From: Zymoseptoria tritici IPO323
Lineage: Eukaryota > Ascomycota > Dothideomycetes > Mycosphaerellales > Mycosphaerellaceae
Length of the DNA stretch: 64,000 bases
Reading direction: 5' to 3'
Assembly: GCF_000219625.1 (NCBI RefSeq)
Contig: NC_018209.1
Span: 62,001 to 126,000, forward strand
Both the position numbers and the translations under genes were made by a program. The notes beneath the pieces were generated by a model, which saw only the letters and a program-made list of their open reading frames with translations, did not search any database and was not told where the DNA came from. Shown here in pieces: positions 1 to 10,572 of this stretch (position 1 is its first letter; each line of letters opens with the position of its first letter).

Positions 1-461
1 GAGATCAATCCCGTCATATGGTACAGATCGACAAACTTGGCCTCTTGCGCAATGAGGCGATCAAAGTATGGATTTGAGACATGTTGCGCGGGCGAGCAGA
101 ACTGAAGATCGCGGAGCAGAACGGCTTTGCATATCGTGCGTTTGGCAGGCAATCGCAGTGGCTCCGTCAGATAGAGGAACAGCAAGAGACCGATGACCGC
201 AACAGGCGCCCACTTGAGCAAATGAATGTTTCCGTGGAGTCTTTCAAGAGCTTTGCCCAATGATCCAGGAGCGGTGCGAGATAGGCGACCAGACCGACTT
301 GTTGCTCGAGATCGTGATCGCAGCCTGTGGACATCTGGAAACGACCTTTTCAGCACTGCCTCGCTGTGCGGCCTTTCCATTCCATCTTGGAAGCGTGGAC
401 GGCTGGACGAGCGAGGGCGTGGTGCACGCCTGCGGAATGTCCGGGCTTCGGGAGAATCCAT
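1..461 (-). CDS. Paralog A of tandem membrane/coiled-coil family (3' part outside window)
   Basis: An open frame runs uninterrupted from an ATG at 461 down to the window edge, so the protein is cut at its C-terminus. The first ~75 residues are Arg/Ser/Pro-rich, followed by one membrane segment (APVAVIGLLLFLYL). After that comes a Cys motif (ICKAVLL...FCSP) and the block NPYFDRLIAQEAKFV, which is clearly shared with the next gene downstream (ICRIPLL...FCSP, then RLVAQEAEFV). It is the first of four same-strand paralogs. The intron seen in the other copies would lie just beyond the window. Function unknown; a type II single-pass membrane protein with a soluble helical C-terminus is my inference from the copies visible in full. 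Confidence 0.75.
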   Translation of the reverse strand, partial: MDSPEARTFRRRAPRPRSSSRPRFQDGMERPHSEAVLKRSFPDVHRLRSRSRATSRSGRLSRTAPGSLGKALERLHGNIHLLKWAPVAVIGLLLFLYLTEPLRLPAKRTICKAVLLRDLQFCSPAQHVSNPYFDRLIAQEAKFVDLYHMTGLI

Positions 462-767
462 GGTGGGTAGGTCTGCGTGTGGAGAAACAACGACAGTGGC
501 TGCAGTTGATCTGGAGATGACCTGGGAGTCATGACTTTGCGACAGATCCGGCGTGCTGCCTGGAACAAAGATTTCTTGTGATCCTTTGTCCGCCATGGAC
601 CTTTTCTGAAGACTGCCGCTTTGAGCATGGTCAGGATGGGACCGGATCTGGGTCGCTTGCGCACGCCGCAGCATTTGAGCGCCGTGGTGTCCTTCATCGA
701 GGATTGAGAAGTTGAAAATGTTTCCGAACGGAAGTAGGCATTCGGCAAATCAATCTCTCAAGACACA

Positions 768-2264
768 TCACTCCACCACCTTGGGAGGTTCCTCTTCCTT
801 TATTCTTATCAGGGGTAGTTCTCCTTTCCTCGCACGCTCGAAAGCATCCCAATCTCTCTTCTGTCGAGCGTTGAGCAACTTGGACTTCCTCTTGAGGTAG
901 CGCGAACTCGCTCGGAGGGCTTCTTTCGTCGACGAGAGAGAAATTCCCTCCTCTGCAATCTCGGCGCGGGCAGTGTCACGCAGCACGAGGATCCCCTCGC
1001 GGATCTGTTGCAGCTTGGAAGTTATCATAGAAGCGCTGTCTAGGGCCATGAGAATGGTGCGGTAGTACTGCGCAGCCAGCTCCGTCCGCTCATCGAAGTT
1101 GGGCACGGTACTATTGTGGTGATGAAGAAGTTGCTTCCACGTCGAATGCAGACCAAGGTCGCCCAATCTCGCGAGATGCATCAGCTCGTTGGTAGTCTGA
1201 TGATTATCATCATCCTCGTATAATGATCGAAGCCATTGCCAGAATGACAATGACAACGACCTGGCTGTTTTCTCATTTGCATCCCTCACCCATCCGTCAT
1301 TCTTCATCCATCCGAGTGCGATAGCTTCCACAAGCGTTTTCAACTTCTTGAGATCGGGACTAGCTTCTCGGGATTCTTCCGTCGTGAGTTCGATGTATTT
1401 GTCGATTTCCGTGGTAATGCCGATGAAAATCGAGGCCAGATCACGCTCAGGAGGAACGTCATCCTTAAGAAGGCCAAGTAAGATGAGCAACTTCTCAAAG
1501 CCTTTTTCCAAAGCCGAGGTCTTCTCAAAATAGCGCTCGGCATTGAGATGCGCAGAAGTAATGTGTTTGGTAAGCGTATTCATACCAAGAATGCTGTTTA
1601 CAAGGCTCACAGAGACCCTGCTGGAGAGTTTCGAGAGACCTGATGCTATGGGTCCCATTTGCCCACTGTGGAAGGTTAGCCTCTCGGCGTCTAGGAGTGC
1701 GCAAAAGATGAATACTACAAACCTGCGATTTGCATGGAACATCTCCACTGTGAAAGCCAGCTGCTGAAAGCTCCGGTGGCCCTCCCAAAGCATGGCCGGA
1801 AGAAGAGCGGCATTCGTAGCCAATTCATGCAGTGCTACAAACTCGGCCTCTTGCGCAACAAGTCGATTGAAATGTGGTTCCGAAATTCCCTCGGTGGGCG
1901 AGCAAAAGGTCGTATTTCCGAGCAGAGGGATCCTGCAGATTTGGCTTCTCGCAGGGCCAGTCCACGATCCTGAGAAGCACAGCAGGAATACAATTGCCAA
2001 GGCGGCAGAAGCAATACTGCTGTACGCAAGCGCTATGGTGAATGTCTTTCGACCCTCGCGTGTGCTGCGGTCGTCACGGCCGAGTTGCTGCGGCCGTTCA
2101 TCTTGACGCTGGTCCGGTTTACGAGACTTCGGAGTGGGAGATGTCGTGGACATCTTAGCGTAGAGCAGCTCATCCATATCCCTGCTGCGTGGGCGGCTGG
2201 GACGGCTTGTGGAGGGCCTGCGAGAGGAACTCCTGCGTGTGGTCTTGGAATAGCGGGCGTCCAT
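768..2264 (-). CDS. Paralog B of tandem membrane/coiled-coil family
   Basis: Unspliced, the frame gives 498 residues, but bases 1666-1722 look like a 57-base in-frame intron (GTTTGT donor, GCTAACC branch site, CAG acceptor). It sits exactly where paralogs C and D have introns; splicing gives 479 residues. N-terminus basic and low-complexity (~90 residues), then a membrane segment (SSIASAALAIVFLLCF), the ICRIPLL/FCSP cysteine motif, RLVAQEAEFVALHELA, and a long helical region. A shared block near the C-terminus reads WKQLLHHHN...PNFDERTELAAQYY, matching WKALLSHRSNLPNFDKK in paralog D. No catalytic motif seen. Function unknown. Confidence 0.8.
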   Translation of the reverse strand: MDARYSKTTRRSSSRRPSTSRPSRPRSRDMDELLYAKMSTTSPTPKSRKPDQRQDERPQQLGRDDRSTREGRKTFTIALAYSSIASAALAIVFLLCFSGSWTGPARSQICRIPLLGNTTFCSPTEGISEPHFNRLVAQEAEFVALHELATNAALLPAMLWEGHRSFQQLAFTVEMFHANRRFVVFIFCALLDAERLTFHSGQMGPIASGLSKLSSRVSVSLVNSILGMNTLTKHITSAHLNAERYFEKTSALEKGFEKLLILLGLLKDDVPPERDLASIFIGITTEIDKYIELTTEESREASPDLKKLKTLVEAIALGWMKNDGWVRDANEKTARSLSLSFWQWLRSLYEDDDNHQTTNELMHLARLGDLGLHSTWKQLLHHHNSTVPNFDERTELAAQYYRTILMALDSASMITSKLQQIREGILVLRDTARAEIAEEGISLSSTKEALRASSRYLKRKSKLLNARQKRDWDAFERARKGELPLIRIKEEEPPKVVE

Positions 2265-2939
2265 CGTGGGTGACGTTGACGACTGAGTCGGTTAGGCAAA
2301 ATCGATGGTGATCAAAGTCATGCCAGTGAGGCATTGATGGTGAGACTCCATTGCAATGCGTTGTGTCGGCTCAAGCACCCGAGTTGCGGCCTTTCTTTGT
2401 CCCCATTGTCTGCTCGCGGGAGGATGGCCCCGCTTCGGTCATGGTGATGACGGGCTCGATCGATCCGAGCATTGAAGGGACAGTTCGACAGTATCAACAT
2501 GGTTTCCGCAAGACACAATGAGCCCACGTACGTGGAGGTGATGGATGTGATAGAAGGAAGGGAACCTTGGACAAAAGCTGGCAACGGCAACGGCAAGGGA
2601 AGCGGGGTTGAAAACTCGCTCGGCTCGTCAATAACTCACCATTTCGAAACGGCCACAGATGTAAACAAAGGACTCGACTGCAGGCTCATGGAACCTGATG
2701 GTCGAAGCAAGAGACGACTCGGGTAGGGACCCTTCCTATGTTTGTGTCTATCTAATGTATCGTACAACCACCTAGGTGATATTGCGCATCTTCCAGCCCG
2801 CCAAAGAAGCCCGATGAACAGTGCGGGACTCCCAAATTCTCTTACCAAAAGCCACTCGTTGCCTTGACTCTGATGTGGCTCCGTGAGGAGCGTTGCAATG
2901 GGAGGATGCGTGACAATCAAATGATCTTCGATCGTGTCC
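2265..2939. other. Intergenic, paralogs B-C
   Basis: Upstream of paralog B and downstream of paralog C. Short overlapping open frames on both strands show no recognisable protein; I see nothing else. Confidence 0.5.
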
Positions 2940-5044
2940 TTAGACGTCTGGCGCCTGCGCCTTTCTCTCGATCGTCGATCGTTCGAATCGTTCCACCCGC
3001 GCTTTTTGTCGCGATTCTGAGTGCGTGCGTGACTTTTCGAGAAGTTCGACACTCTTCGCGATCGATGCGATGGTAAGCTCCAGGGATGCTTCGTCCGAAG
3101 CAAGCAATGCGGGCGTCTCGTCCAACTCCTCCTTTAAGACCTTGAGATTTCCGCCAATTGCTTGCAGGGATAGAGTCGTCGCTCCGATGAGTTTACCGGC
3201 TTTCTTTGTGTAGTCGCAGAATCGGGCGCAGAGTTTTGTCTTCTTATCCCAGTCGCGCATTTTGTGTTGGTGTGCACGTAAGATGTGCTTCCAGTAAGCT
3301 TCTTCATCCAACTTCTCCTCCTCAACAACCTCACCGGCCTCCAAGAACCCGATAGCGAGATCATCCAACAGATTTTTGAGCTGAACCAGGGTAGCTGACA
3401 GCTGCTGATGTTGACCGAGAACAGTTTGGGTCCTCCTGCTAAGCTTCATGGTGAGGCCACTGAACACGAAGCCCAGCTCGCGTTCAGAAGCAGACTTTAC
3501 TCCGAATACCTTTGGGATTGAGTGCATGGGCGCCAAAAGAGAATTCTCCCGCTTCACAATCAGGCGGAGCTTGTTCGAAGCCCATGAATTTGCCAGAATC
3601 GTGCCGTCAATGAGCGAGTTGGTCATCGCCAAAGTGTCCGTAATTCGCTGGGCAGCTTGATCACTCAAACGGTTGAACGTCCTCATCATCGGCACAAGAC
3701 GGTCCCTGCAAGATGTTAGTGCTGCATAGAGTATAAGAAGTTCAAAACAAACCTCGATGGCAGGTCTAGTGCCGCGAGCTCGTGAAGGATTGCCATGAAT
3801 TCGGCCTGCCCTGCATAAAGCTGATAGGGCAAAGCCGCGGCATCTGAGGCCATATTTTGCATTGAAACAAGTTCGACGTCTTGAGCGATGACTTTCGTGA
3901 CGTATCGATTTGGTTTGGTCTCGATTTGAGGACAGAAGCGGAAGAGGCCGACCAGTGGAAGCGAGCAGACCATGCCTATCGTACGCACAACCACGACTTC
4001 GGCAGCGCTGAGCCATAGGCGGTAGATGTACAGGAGGGCAAACAAAGCCAAGAGCAAGCCGAGCGGAAATATCAACAGACCAATGGCAGTTCTCATTACA
4101 CCAACGCAGTAGTGCCAGACACGGACAGGTTGTACGACATCTGCAACTTCGCTCCAAACGCTACGAAGCTGTTTTACCGTCCGATCTGTGAGGGATGAAT
4201 TCGCTGGGCGGTGCTTGCCTGGCACGCTGAGCTGTTTCTTCCGCGATGAGCACTTCGAACCAGAGCATTGACAAATATCTTCGCGGCCAGGTTCCGGTGA
4301 GTGGGTGCTGCAGGCTGGACCAGTAGATCTCATCGAGTCGTTGTGCGGCACGCGCCTCGAAAGATGGTATTGGCAAGCGGAAGTATGACCAACTTCTGGC
4401 AATGGCATTTGCATCTCAGACGCGGTGTTGCTAGGTACAGAGTACTTCGTGCGGTTGGGTACCCGAGACGCTGCCGGGTCTTGCTTCGCTGCGACCTTGG
4501 TGGGCACAGACGACTTCGTAATGCGATGTGCGGGAGGCGCTTCGACTTGTTCATTGGATTGGTGACGTATACCGTGATGGCATTTGCAAGCAGTCTGTCC
4601 AGCTCTCGTGGGATGATCGTCAAGAGCCACCGCCTGCGGCTCTTGCGGATGTTGAAAGCGTTCAGAGATTGGAGATGTGCCGCATGAACTCGAGGCGTCC
4701 ATTTGAGAAGAGGCGACGGGAGTGCTGGAGGTATCGGAAGTTGGCGATGCTGGCTCGGACTTGTCCGCACGTAGACCGGCACAGACAGCGCAGCTCGAGG
4801 CGTGAGCAGTTTCGTCGAAGTCGGTGTTCGTGGGTCTGGACAACTTCTTTTCTACAAGGGAAGTGCAGTCGAAGCCGGCTTCGCTGGTTGCAGTGCAGCA
4901 GTCCTGTTCGTCGGCTGCCTGCATCTTGAAGAGGTGGGCTGTAGGAGATAGGTGGTTGGCAGAGGGCGCTGCATTGTCCGAGACGGGTTGCCTCGCCGAC
5001 ATGGAATCGTCTCCGGTGACGAGAGGAGTGTTTGCTGGGTCCAT
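2940..5044 (-). CDS. Paralog C of tandem membrane/coiled-coil family, long N-terminus
   Basis: Two exons: 3753-5044 and 2940-3705, with a 47-base intron (GTTTGT...CTAAC...TTGCAG). Joining keeps phase and gives 685 residues. I chose the ATG at 5044 (MDPANTPLVTG) over the in-frame one at 5281, because the extra residues come from a simple repeat that looks like leader. The N-terminal ~330 residues are low-complexity and Ser/Pro/Cys-rich. A strong hydrophobic stretch (TAIGLLIFPLGLLLALFALL) follows, then the family motif (VCSLPLVGLFRFC), IAQDVELVSMQNMASDAAALPYQL, and a helical C-terminal half with AYWKHILRAHQHKMRDWDKK. The disordered extension distinguishes it from B and D. Function unknown. Confidence 0.8.
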
Positions 5045-5094
5045 AGCTGGAGAATGATGGAAGATGGAAGATGATCGAGATGGAAGATAATTGG

Positions 5095-5205
5095 AACGGG
5101 AGATGCTGAGTTGGAAGATTGAGGTTGAAGATGCTGCGGTCGAAAAGGCTGAGACTGAAGATCCTGAGTCTGAAGATGCTGCTGTTGAAGATGCTGAGAT
5201 GATTG
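5095..5205. repeat. Degenerate GAAGATGCTGAG-type simple repeat
   Basis: About 110 bases of imperfect repeats of GAAGATGCTGAGTCT-like units just 5' of paralog C. On the minus strand it can be read as Ser/Ala-rich protein, which explains the spurious upstream extension of that frame. Confidence 0.6.
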
Positions 5206-5914
5206 GATGTGGTAGATGATTGGGATGGAAATTGCTGAAGAAGCTGAAGAAGAGGAAAAAAGATGGCGACCTTATACCCACACTGCTGCCAATGTCTTAC
5301 TCTCCGTGTCTTACCAGCGAGATGAGCGGCTGCATTGCATCTATTCCCGTAGAGTCAGTGAAGATTGAAGGCCAGAGCTCTGCGATGCACGTCTCCGTCT
5401 GACGAGAGAGACATGCTGCTCGGCTCCCTCTCAGCTGGACGTCCATTGGCAGCGTGGACAGGCCCTGAACGCCTTGGTGCTTGTCGTCGTTTGACAGTCG
5501 GGCTAGCATCGAGACAAGTGAGATGAGCGGATGATTAGAATAGCGTCTTGTCTTGGAGATGGTCCGAGTATGGTATTGAAGGCTGCAAATGCGAAAGTGT
5601 TTCATGTCAGTGGTGCAGAGATGGAATTGAAATGGAAGAAGCAAAGGTAAATGGCAGCAGGTCGGACAGACAATAATGCGTGATTTCGTAGCGTCAGTAC
5701 GCCGATATCTCAAAGTGGAACACGACACGAATGTATTGCCTCCATGATGAATCTATGCTGCCTTGTACGGTATGCTACACTAAGGCCGCTGAATGGAGCG
5801 TGTGCAAACTTGGGCGCTTGCTTGCGGGAAAAGGGAATCCTGCACGAAAGCCGCCAATACGCCAGACTCAGTCATGCCTCTTTCTCATACCGCTGCTACC
5901 TCGTTGTAAGCCTC
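5206..5914. other. Intergenic, paralogs C-D
   Basis: Upstream region of paralog C and 3' flank of paralog D. No convincing gene or repeat seen. Confidence 0.5.
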
Positions 5915-7050
5915 CTAGGCAATGGCAGCAAAACCGTCCAGCGTAGAATCGAACGTCTGCATCCGCTTTTCTTGCTCGGCTCTGGAGATTCTTTGGAATT
6001 CTTCGAGGTTCGCGATGCTTACTCCCAGAGAGAAAATAGTCTGCCGCAGCGAGGTGCCCGAGGATGCTAGTGACATTGGCGACCGCTCGACCTCTTCCTG
6101 CACGCCTTTGACTTTGCTGCGAACATCGTGCAAGGCGACAGACGTCTCGGCGACTGCTTTTCCGGCACGGAGGGTGTAGTCGTAGAATCTCGCGCACGTC
6201 TCCATTTTCTTGTCGAAATTCGGCAAGTTGCTCCGGTGCGACAGAAGGGCTTTCCAGTACGAGGCGTCGTCCAACTTCTCCCTCTTAAGAGAGTGCTCTT
6301 CCGGCTTGAGAGCGAATGCAATGCGATCGAGCAGATCCCTCAGTTCGACGAGGCTCTCCTTGGTAGCTTCGTGCTGTACGAGGACATGGTTTGTTTGCCG
6401 GACCAGCTGCGAAGTCGTGAGGGTAAAGACTTGGAGGAGTGCGTCTTCGGACGCATAATCAAGCCCGATCGCGCGTGCGATCGGTGGCAATGGCGACGGG
6501 AAGGACTTTTCGCGGGCCTCGTCCAGTTGGAGTTTGTCTCGAGCCCAGCTGTGTACAATAATGGTGTTGTCGATCAGGGCGTTGGTGAGTGACACACTGC
6601 GCTGGACACTGTCCGTAGCTCCGTCCGTCAGCTTGTTGAACGACTTGAGAAGAGGCCACAGGAGCTGCCTATGGAGCGTTAGCATTGTCGCCAAGTCATT
6701 GTGGACGAAGAGAGGACAAACTTGAATGGCAGGTCCTCGGCGCTAATCTCGAAGATCATGTCTTTGAAGTCCGAATGTCCAATGGCGAGCTGATATGGAA
6801 ATGCAGCGATGTCCGAAGCCGCCTCCCGCATTGAGGCAAGCTCGACGTTTTGGGCGATGATGTTGGCGAAGATCGGGTTCGGAAAGACTTGAAATTGCTG
6901 GCTGGGTGCGCAGGAGATGAAGTGGTTGACGAGAGGGGCTTTGCACATAATTTCGATAGTTTGTGTGACCAGATGGATGGAAGTAGGGAAGATGGACAGG
7001 ATCGCGAGAGCGCAGATCAAGAAGCTGAAGAAAATGCGGAGCGTGGCCAT
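5915..7050 (-). CDS. Paralog D of tandem membrane/coiled-coil family
   Basis: Two exons: 6722-7050 and 5915-6668, with a 53-base intron (GTTTGT donor, GCTAACG branch, CATAG acceptor) at the same place as in B and C. Spliced length is 360 residues, the most compact copy: it starts almost directly with a hydrophobic segment (FFSFLICALAILSIF). The motif MCKAPLVNHFISC follows, then IIAQNVELASMREAASDIAA. The second exon is predicted largely helical, with YWKALLSHRSNLPNFDKK and CARFYDYTLRAGK matching paralog C closely. The short N-terminus fits a signal anchor or secretion signal. Function unknown; closest relative in the window is paralog C. Confidence 0.85.
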
Positions 7051-7754
7051 CGTAGCAGTGTTTTCAATGCAGGAGCGGTGTGCGATGTGGTGGTGATGGA
7101 CGAGAAATCGAAACCAGTCGTGGAGGAGATGGCGATGCTTTCAAAAGAAATTCAGAGCGCCAAGCTCGTAAGGTGAACGGAATTGTTGAGGTAAAGTGCA
7201 GCGCTGCCTCAGCTGCATGTGCCATCCCGAGTGAAGGATGACGAAATCGACGGAGAGGGAGTGAATGGCAGCCCGACTGCCGGCAAAGTGCGCAATTGAA
7301 TGCATGCGACGCGGCAGCATCGCTAATTACCTTGGGCGCGAACAGCGATCTCTCCGCAAAGGAGACTCGTCCGCCGACCAAGCGAGCTGGTTTCATTCTC
7401 CACTTTTGCCATCCTTTGCATGCTTGCGGATATGTCTCCGTTCGACAACTTTATCCTGAACCCTCGCAACGGAGCCTCTTCGCAGAGTCGATCAAGGCTA
7501 CAACCGCAATGAGGAACTCAGTCCTCGGAGGCAGTCCAAACCAAAATCCCCTTTACACCTCTCCGCTCTTGATCGCTGCCATCGTAGGTGAATATACTGA
7601 ACCATTAGCACATGCAAACCCAACAAGTGGAGCCCAAACTACATATACCTCTCAAGATGCGGCAGTCGAACTTGACCTTCTCTTCTTCTTCATCACTCCG
7701 ACACCTACGGAGCCTCAGCGTAGCTCCACCAAACACGCCGCAGTCTCCGCCAAT
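7051..7754. other. Intergenic with an unsupported open frame
   Basis: Divergent space between paralog D and the next plus-strand gene. An open plus-strand frame starts at 7296 and is in frame with the next gene, but its composition looks non-coding, so I do not include it. Confidence 0.4.
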
Positions 7755-8149
7755 ATGCCCATCAGCATCCAAACCATCTTCAAGGTGTGCAGCGGAGGCT
7801 TCGCCCGGGTCGAGGAAAAATCGCATAGCCAGATCGCAGCGCAAGCTCCCGCCGTCGCCGAGGTTGTTGTAGTGTCGGCAGTTATTGAGAAGAAGCCCGC
7901 AGCGTCGCAGGCGAGATTCCTCGAGTTGAACCGACAATTCGGCGAGGAACTCGAGGTGATCAAGGTGTTGCTGAAGGCACAGGAGGAGTAGGTTGCTTTC
8001 CGCGACTTCATTTGTGCTTGTGCTGACAGTACTGTAGGGAGTGGAGAGAGCAGGAGAATCTGCCGGACATGGGGGAGGAGATGGCGGGAATGGAGAAGGA
8101 GGAGAAGGAGAAGAAGAAGGAGGAGAGAGACGGGAAGGACGAGGAATGA
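7755..8149 (+). CDS. Small hypothetical protein with charged C-terminus
   Basis: Predicted exons 7755-7987 and 8038-8149, with a 50-base intron (GTAGGT donor, GCTGAC branch, TAG acceptor) that removes an in-frame stop and keeps phase; 114 residues. The start MPISIQTIFKV has a plausible context. The C-terminal third is almost pure Glu/Lys (EEKEKKKEERDGKDEE), so probably helical or disordered. Unspliced, the same frame stops at 7991. I do not recognise a family. A start further upstream in the same frame cannot be excluded. Confidence 0.5.
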
Positions 8150-9560
8150 GTGTTGTTCCAGACGTATCATCAACTCAAAATCGAAGTCGAAAGAGAAGAA
8201 GGCGAGAAGTAGATGGCAGTAGCCATAAAAGCATACATCCAGAAATGCGACCAGTTCCGGTCGAGCGAGCTGTACAAAGGGAGGGCTGATGCTAGGCGTG
8301 GTCGCATTTCCTGGCAGATTAATCACACAATAGCTCGCAGTTTTCCTCACCAATGCCTACCATGCTGTTGTGTCGTGGCTTGATGACGGCTTGCGACAGA
8401 GATATGAGCGCCCTCTCCTTTCTCGTTTTCATGTTCATCCTTCTCATCTATCGTGTTTTGTGCATTTGGCTCGTTGAGCGCTTGTGGTGGATGTATGTGG
8501 ACCTCATCTTCCACACACTCCGCGGTCTCTTGCTCCTCCGCCCATTCTCTTCCAAGCAGACTTGTGTTCAATGCTCGTCGTCTGCTGTTGCGGGTCCATC
8601 GGCATCTTGAAGCGAATTCCAGTCGCGGATTTTGAGCTGCTCGATTCGATTGAAGACGCAGAGGTTCGCTCGAGTGACTGAGGTGCTCCTCGGATTTTGC
8701 CGATCTGTACCATCTTGTCGATTTCGAGATTGAGAACGATCCTCGGTGACCGCCGTAGTTGTTGTTGTGCGCGATAGCAAGTGGAGTCATGAAGTTGACA
8801 GGATGATGTGTTGCGGACGATAACCCGTCATTCCAAGGCGCTGGAGCTAATACGCCAATAACATACCTGGATCGCGGAACACGACGACACTTGGAACTCT
8901 TCCTCCCCCTCTCCGGTACATCCACGACCACTCTTCGCCACCAAAGACTGACGGACAAGAAACAGCACAGTCATCTCTCCATGATTCCCGCCAAGATCTG
9001 ACCACGAATCCTCAATCCATCACCTCGGCGACGAAATCCAACAGGGAAGGTGTCGGCGTGTCGTGTCGCGGACTTGGCCGGAAAGCATCGCCTCCTCCAA
9101 AAGCCCAGGGCAAGCTTGACTCAGCTCAAGCTCAGCTATCGACCGGCAATGCATGTGTTATGCATGGAGACGAACGCCTCTTAAAACTTGGATCTCATGA
9201 CTTTCGAGCTGTCTAGACAGGATGGGTGAAGGCTGGGTCGCCGCATGACAGGTACATTTCTACACCGTGTTTCTTGTTGGGACGTCTTACTCTGTTCCTC
9301 TGCTTCTTCTCTCGTTCTTCCGTGATACACGCTGCTTTTGTGCGACCGAGTACGCATTGCCTCTGCAATTGTTTGCGACCGAGGCGGATTGTTTGCGCAG
9401 CTTTGAATACTGATATCTGCTATCTGGACGAGATTGAAGCAACTGGAGAACTTGCAGAGAAATGAATGCTTGTGGACTGCGATAGCAGACCGGGACTACG
9501 TCTTCCATAGAGTCGCATCCACACCAAGACACCGGTTCGAGACTCTACTCACTTATTCCG
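8150..9560. other. Intergenic, weak open frames only
   Basis: Several short open frames overlap on both strands. One minus-strand frame (8504-8713) has a plausible basic stretch (KMPMDPQQQTTSIEHKSAWK) but no supported exon structure, so I leave it uncalled. Confidence 0.4.
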
Positions 9561-10243
9561 ATGCGACCTCAGACATTCCAAAGCCTGGCGTGGCTTGCGA
9601 TCACAACCCTCATCACCTCCGTCTCAGCCCAGGACTACAACTTCGTCGGCGCTTTACAAATCGTCAACGGCGTTCCCAACGGAGCTGGAACCTGGCAAGG
9701 CAGCTCTGGCTCCGGTACCAATGCAGTGCAAGCACAATGTCCAGCAGATCACCCAGTGAGCTGTACAAACCTCAATCAGCCCAACTAGTAAGCTCTGCCG
9801 CATCACTACACTCCCACCCGTCTAACCAAGCCCTCCCCTCCAGCTGCTGTCCCTCCAATAACGTCTGCTCCTACGCCAATGGCATCGTCGCCTGCTGTCC
9901 ACAAGGGCAGACCTGCACCGGCTACGCACAACCGAGTCAATGGCAGCCTCCTCCCGCGACGACATACTACCAGCCGCCCACACCGACAACCGTATACGCA
10001 GGAGTAGCAGGTGGATATATCGCTCCGGCAGCAAAGCCGACGACGGTCTACAATAATCCGCCGCAGTTTTGCAGAACAATATATGCGCATGGACCTGGAT
10101 TGCCGACGACGCAGCCTGGGGACTGTGGGACGATATTGATTGTGGAAGGTGGGAGTGGAAGAGTTGGGATCGATTGGAGGACTATAATGATAGCGACGGG
10201 CATGCCGATGCTGGGTGCGATGGTCCTGGCGTGGAGGAGGTAG
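9561..10243 (+). CDS. Secreted cysteine-rich protein, likely GPI-anchored
   Basis: Exons 9561-9787 and 9844-10243, joined by a 56-base intron (GTAAGC, CTAACC branch, CAG) with phase kept; 208 residues. An N-terminal signal peptide ends near SVSAQ. A compact cysteine region follows (CPADHPVSC, CCPSNNVC, CCPQGQTC spacing), then a Pro/Thr/Tyr-rich linker. The C-terminus is hydrophobic (MIATGMPMLGAMVLAW) and ends in two Arg, as expected for a GPI signal or membrane tail. Proteins of this plan are common cell-surface proteins in Dothideomycetes; their role is generally unknown. Location is inferred from the signals, not shown. Confidence 0.8.
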
Positions 10244-10572
10244 AAGGAGGACTGCTAGGAGAAGAAGATCGCGTTGGAGAAGAGCTGATCAGAAGTGTTC
10301 GCACAGAGACATGACCATACCTTGATAGATTGTAACGCATCATTGCTTTTGTGTCAGTGAACGAGCAGAGGCGTGTTGGTTTCGCGCGATTCATCTGATC
10401 GCGTGCAGCAAAATGACGTCGCAGATCGGAGCTGGCTCGCTTCCCACTCTTGTGTCAATAGTCCACGCCGACAACATTGCAATCTTCTCCTTTATCCATA
10501 TCATTACCACGAGACGCCCTACTCTTTCTACCTTCCCTCATGGCGCTGCAATAACATCAGCAACCCTCAGAC
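10244..10572. other. Intergenic, upstream of mcu
   Basis: Holds the 3' flank of the preceding gene and the promoter of the uniporter gene; no further feature seen. Confidence 0.5.

Noticed and set aside
7296..7754. In-frame upstream extension of the small hypothetical protein
   Set aside because: Random-looking composition and no conserved start; the ATG at 7755 with a downstream intron is simpler.
8347..8958. 203-codon minus-strand open frame and the nested 69-codon frame at 8504-8713
   Set aside because: The two overlap in different frames and neither has recognisable features; exon joins could not be settled.
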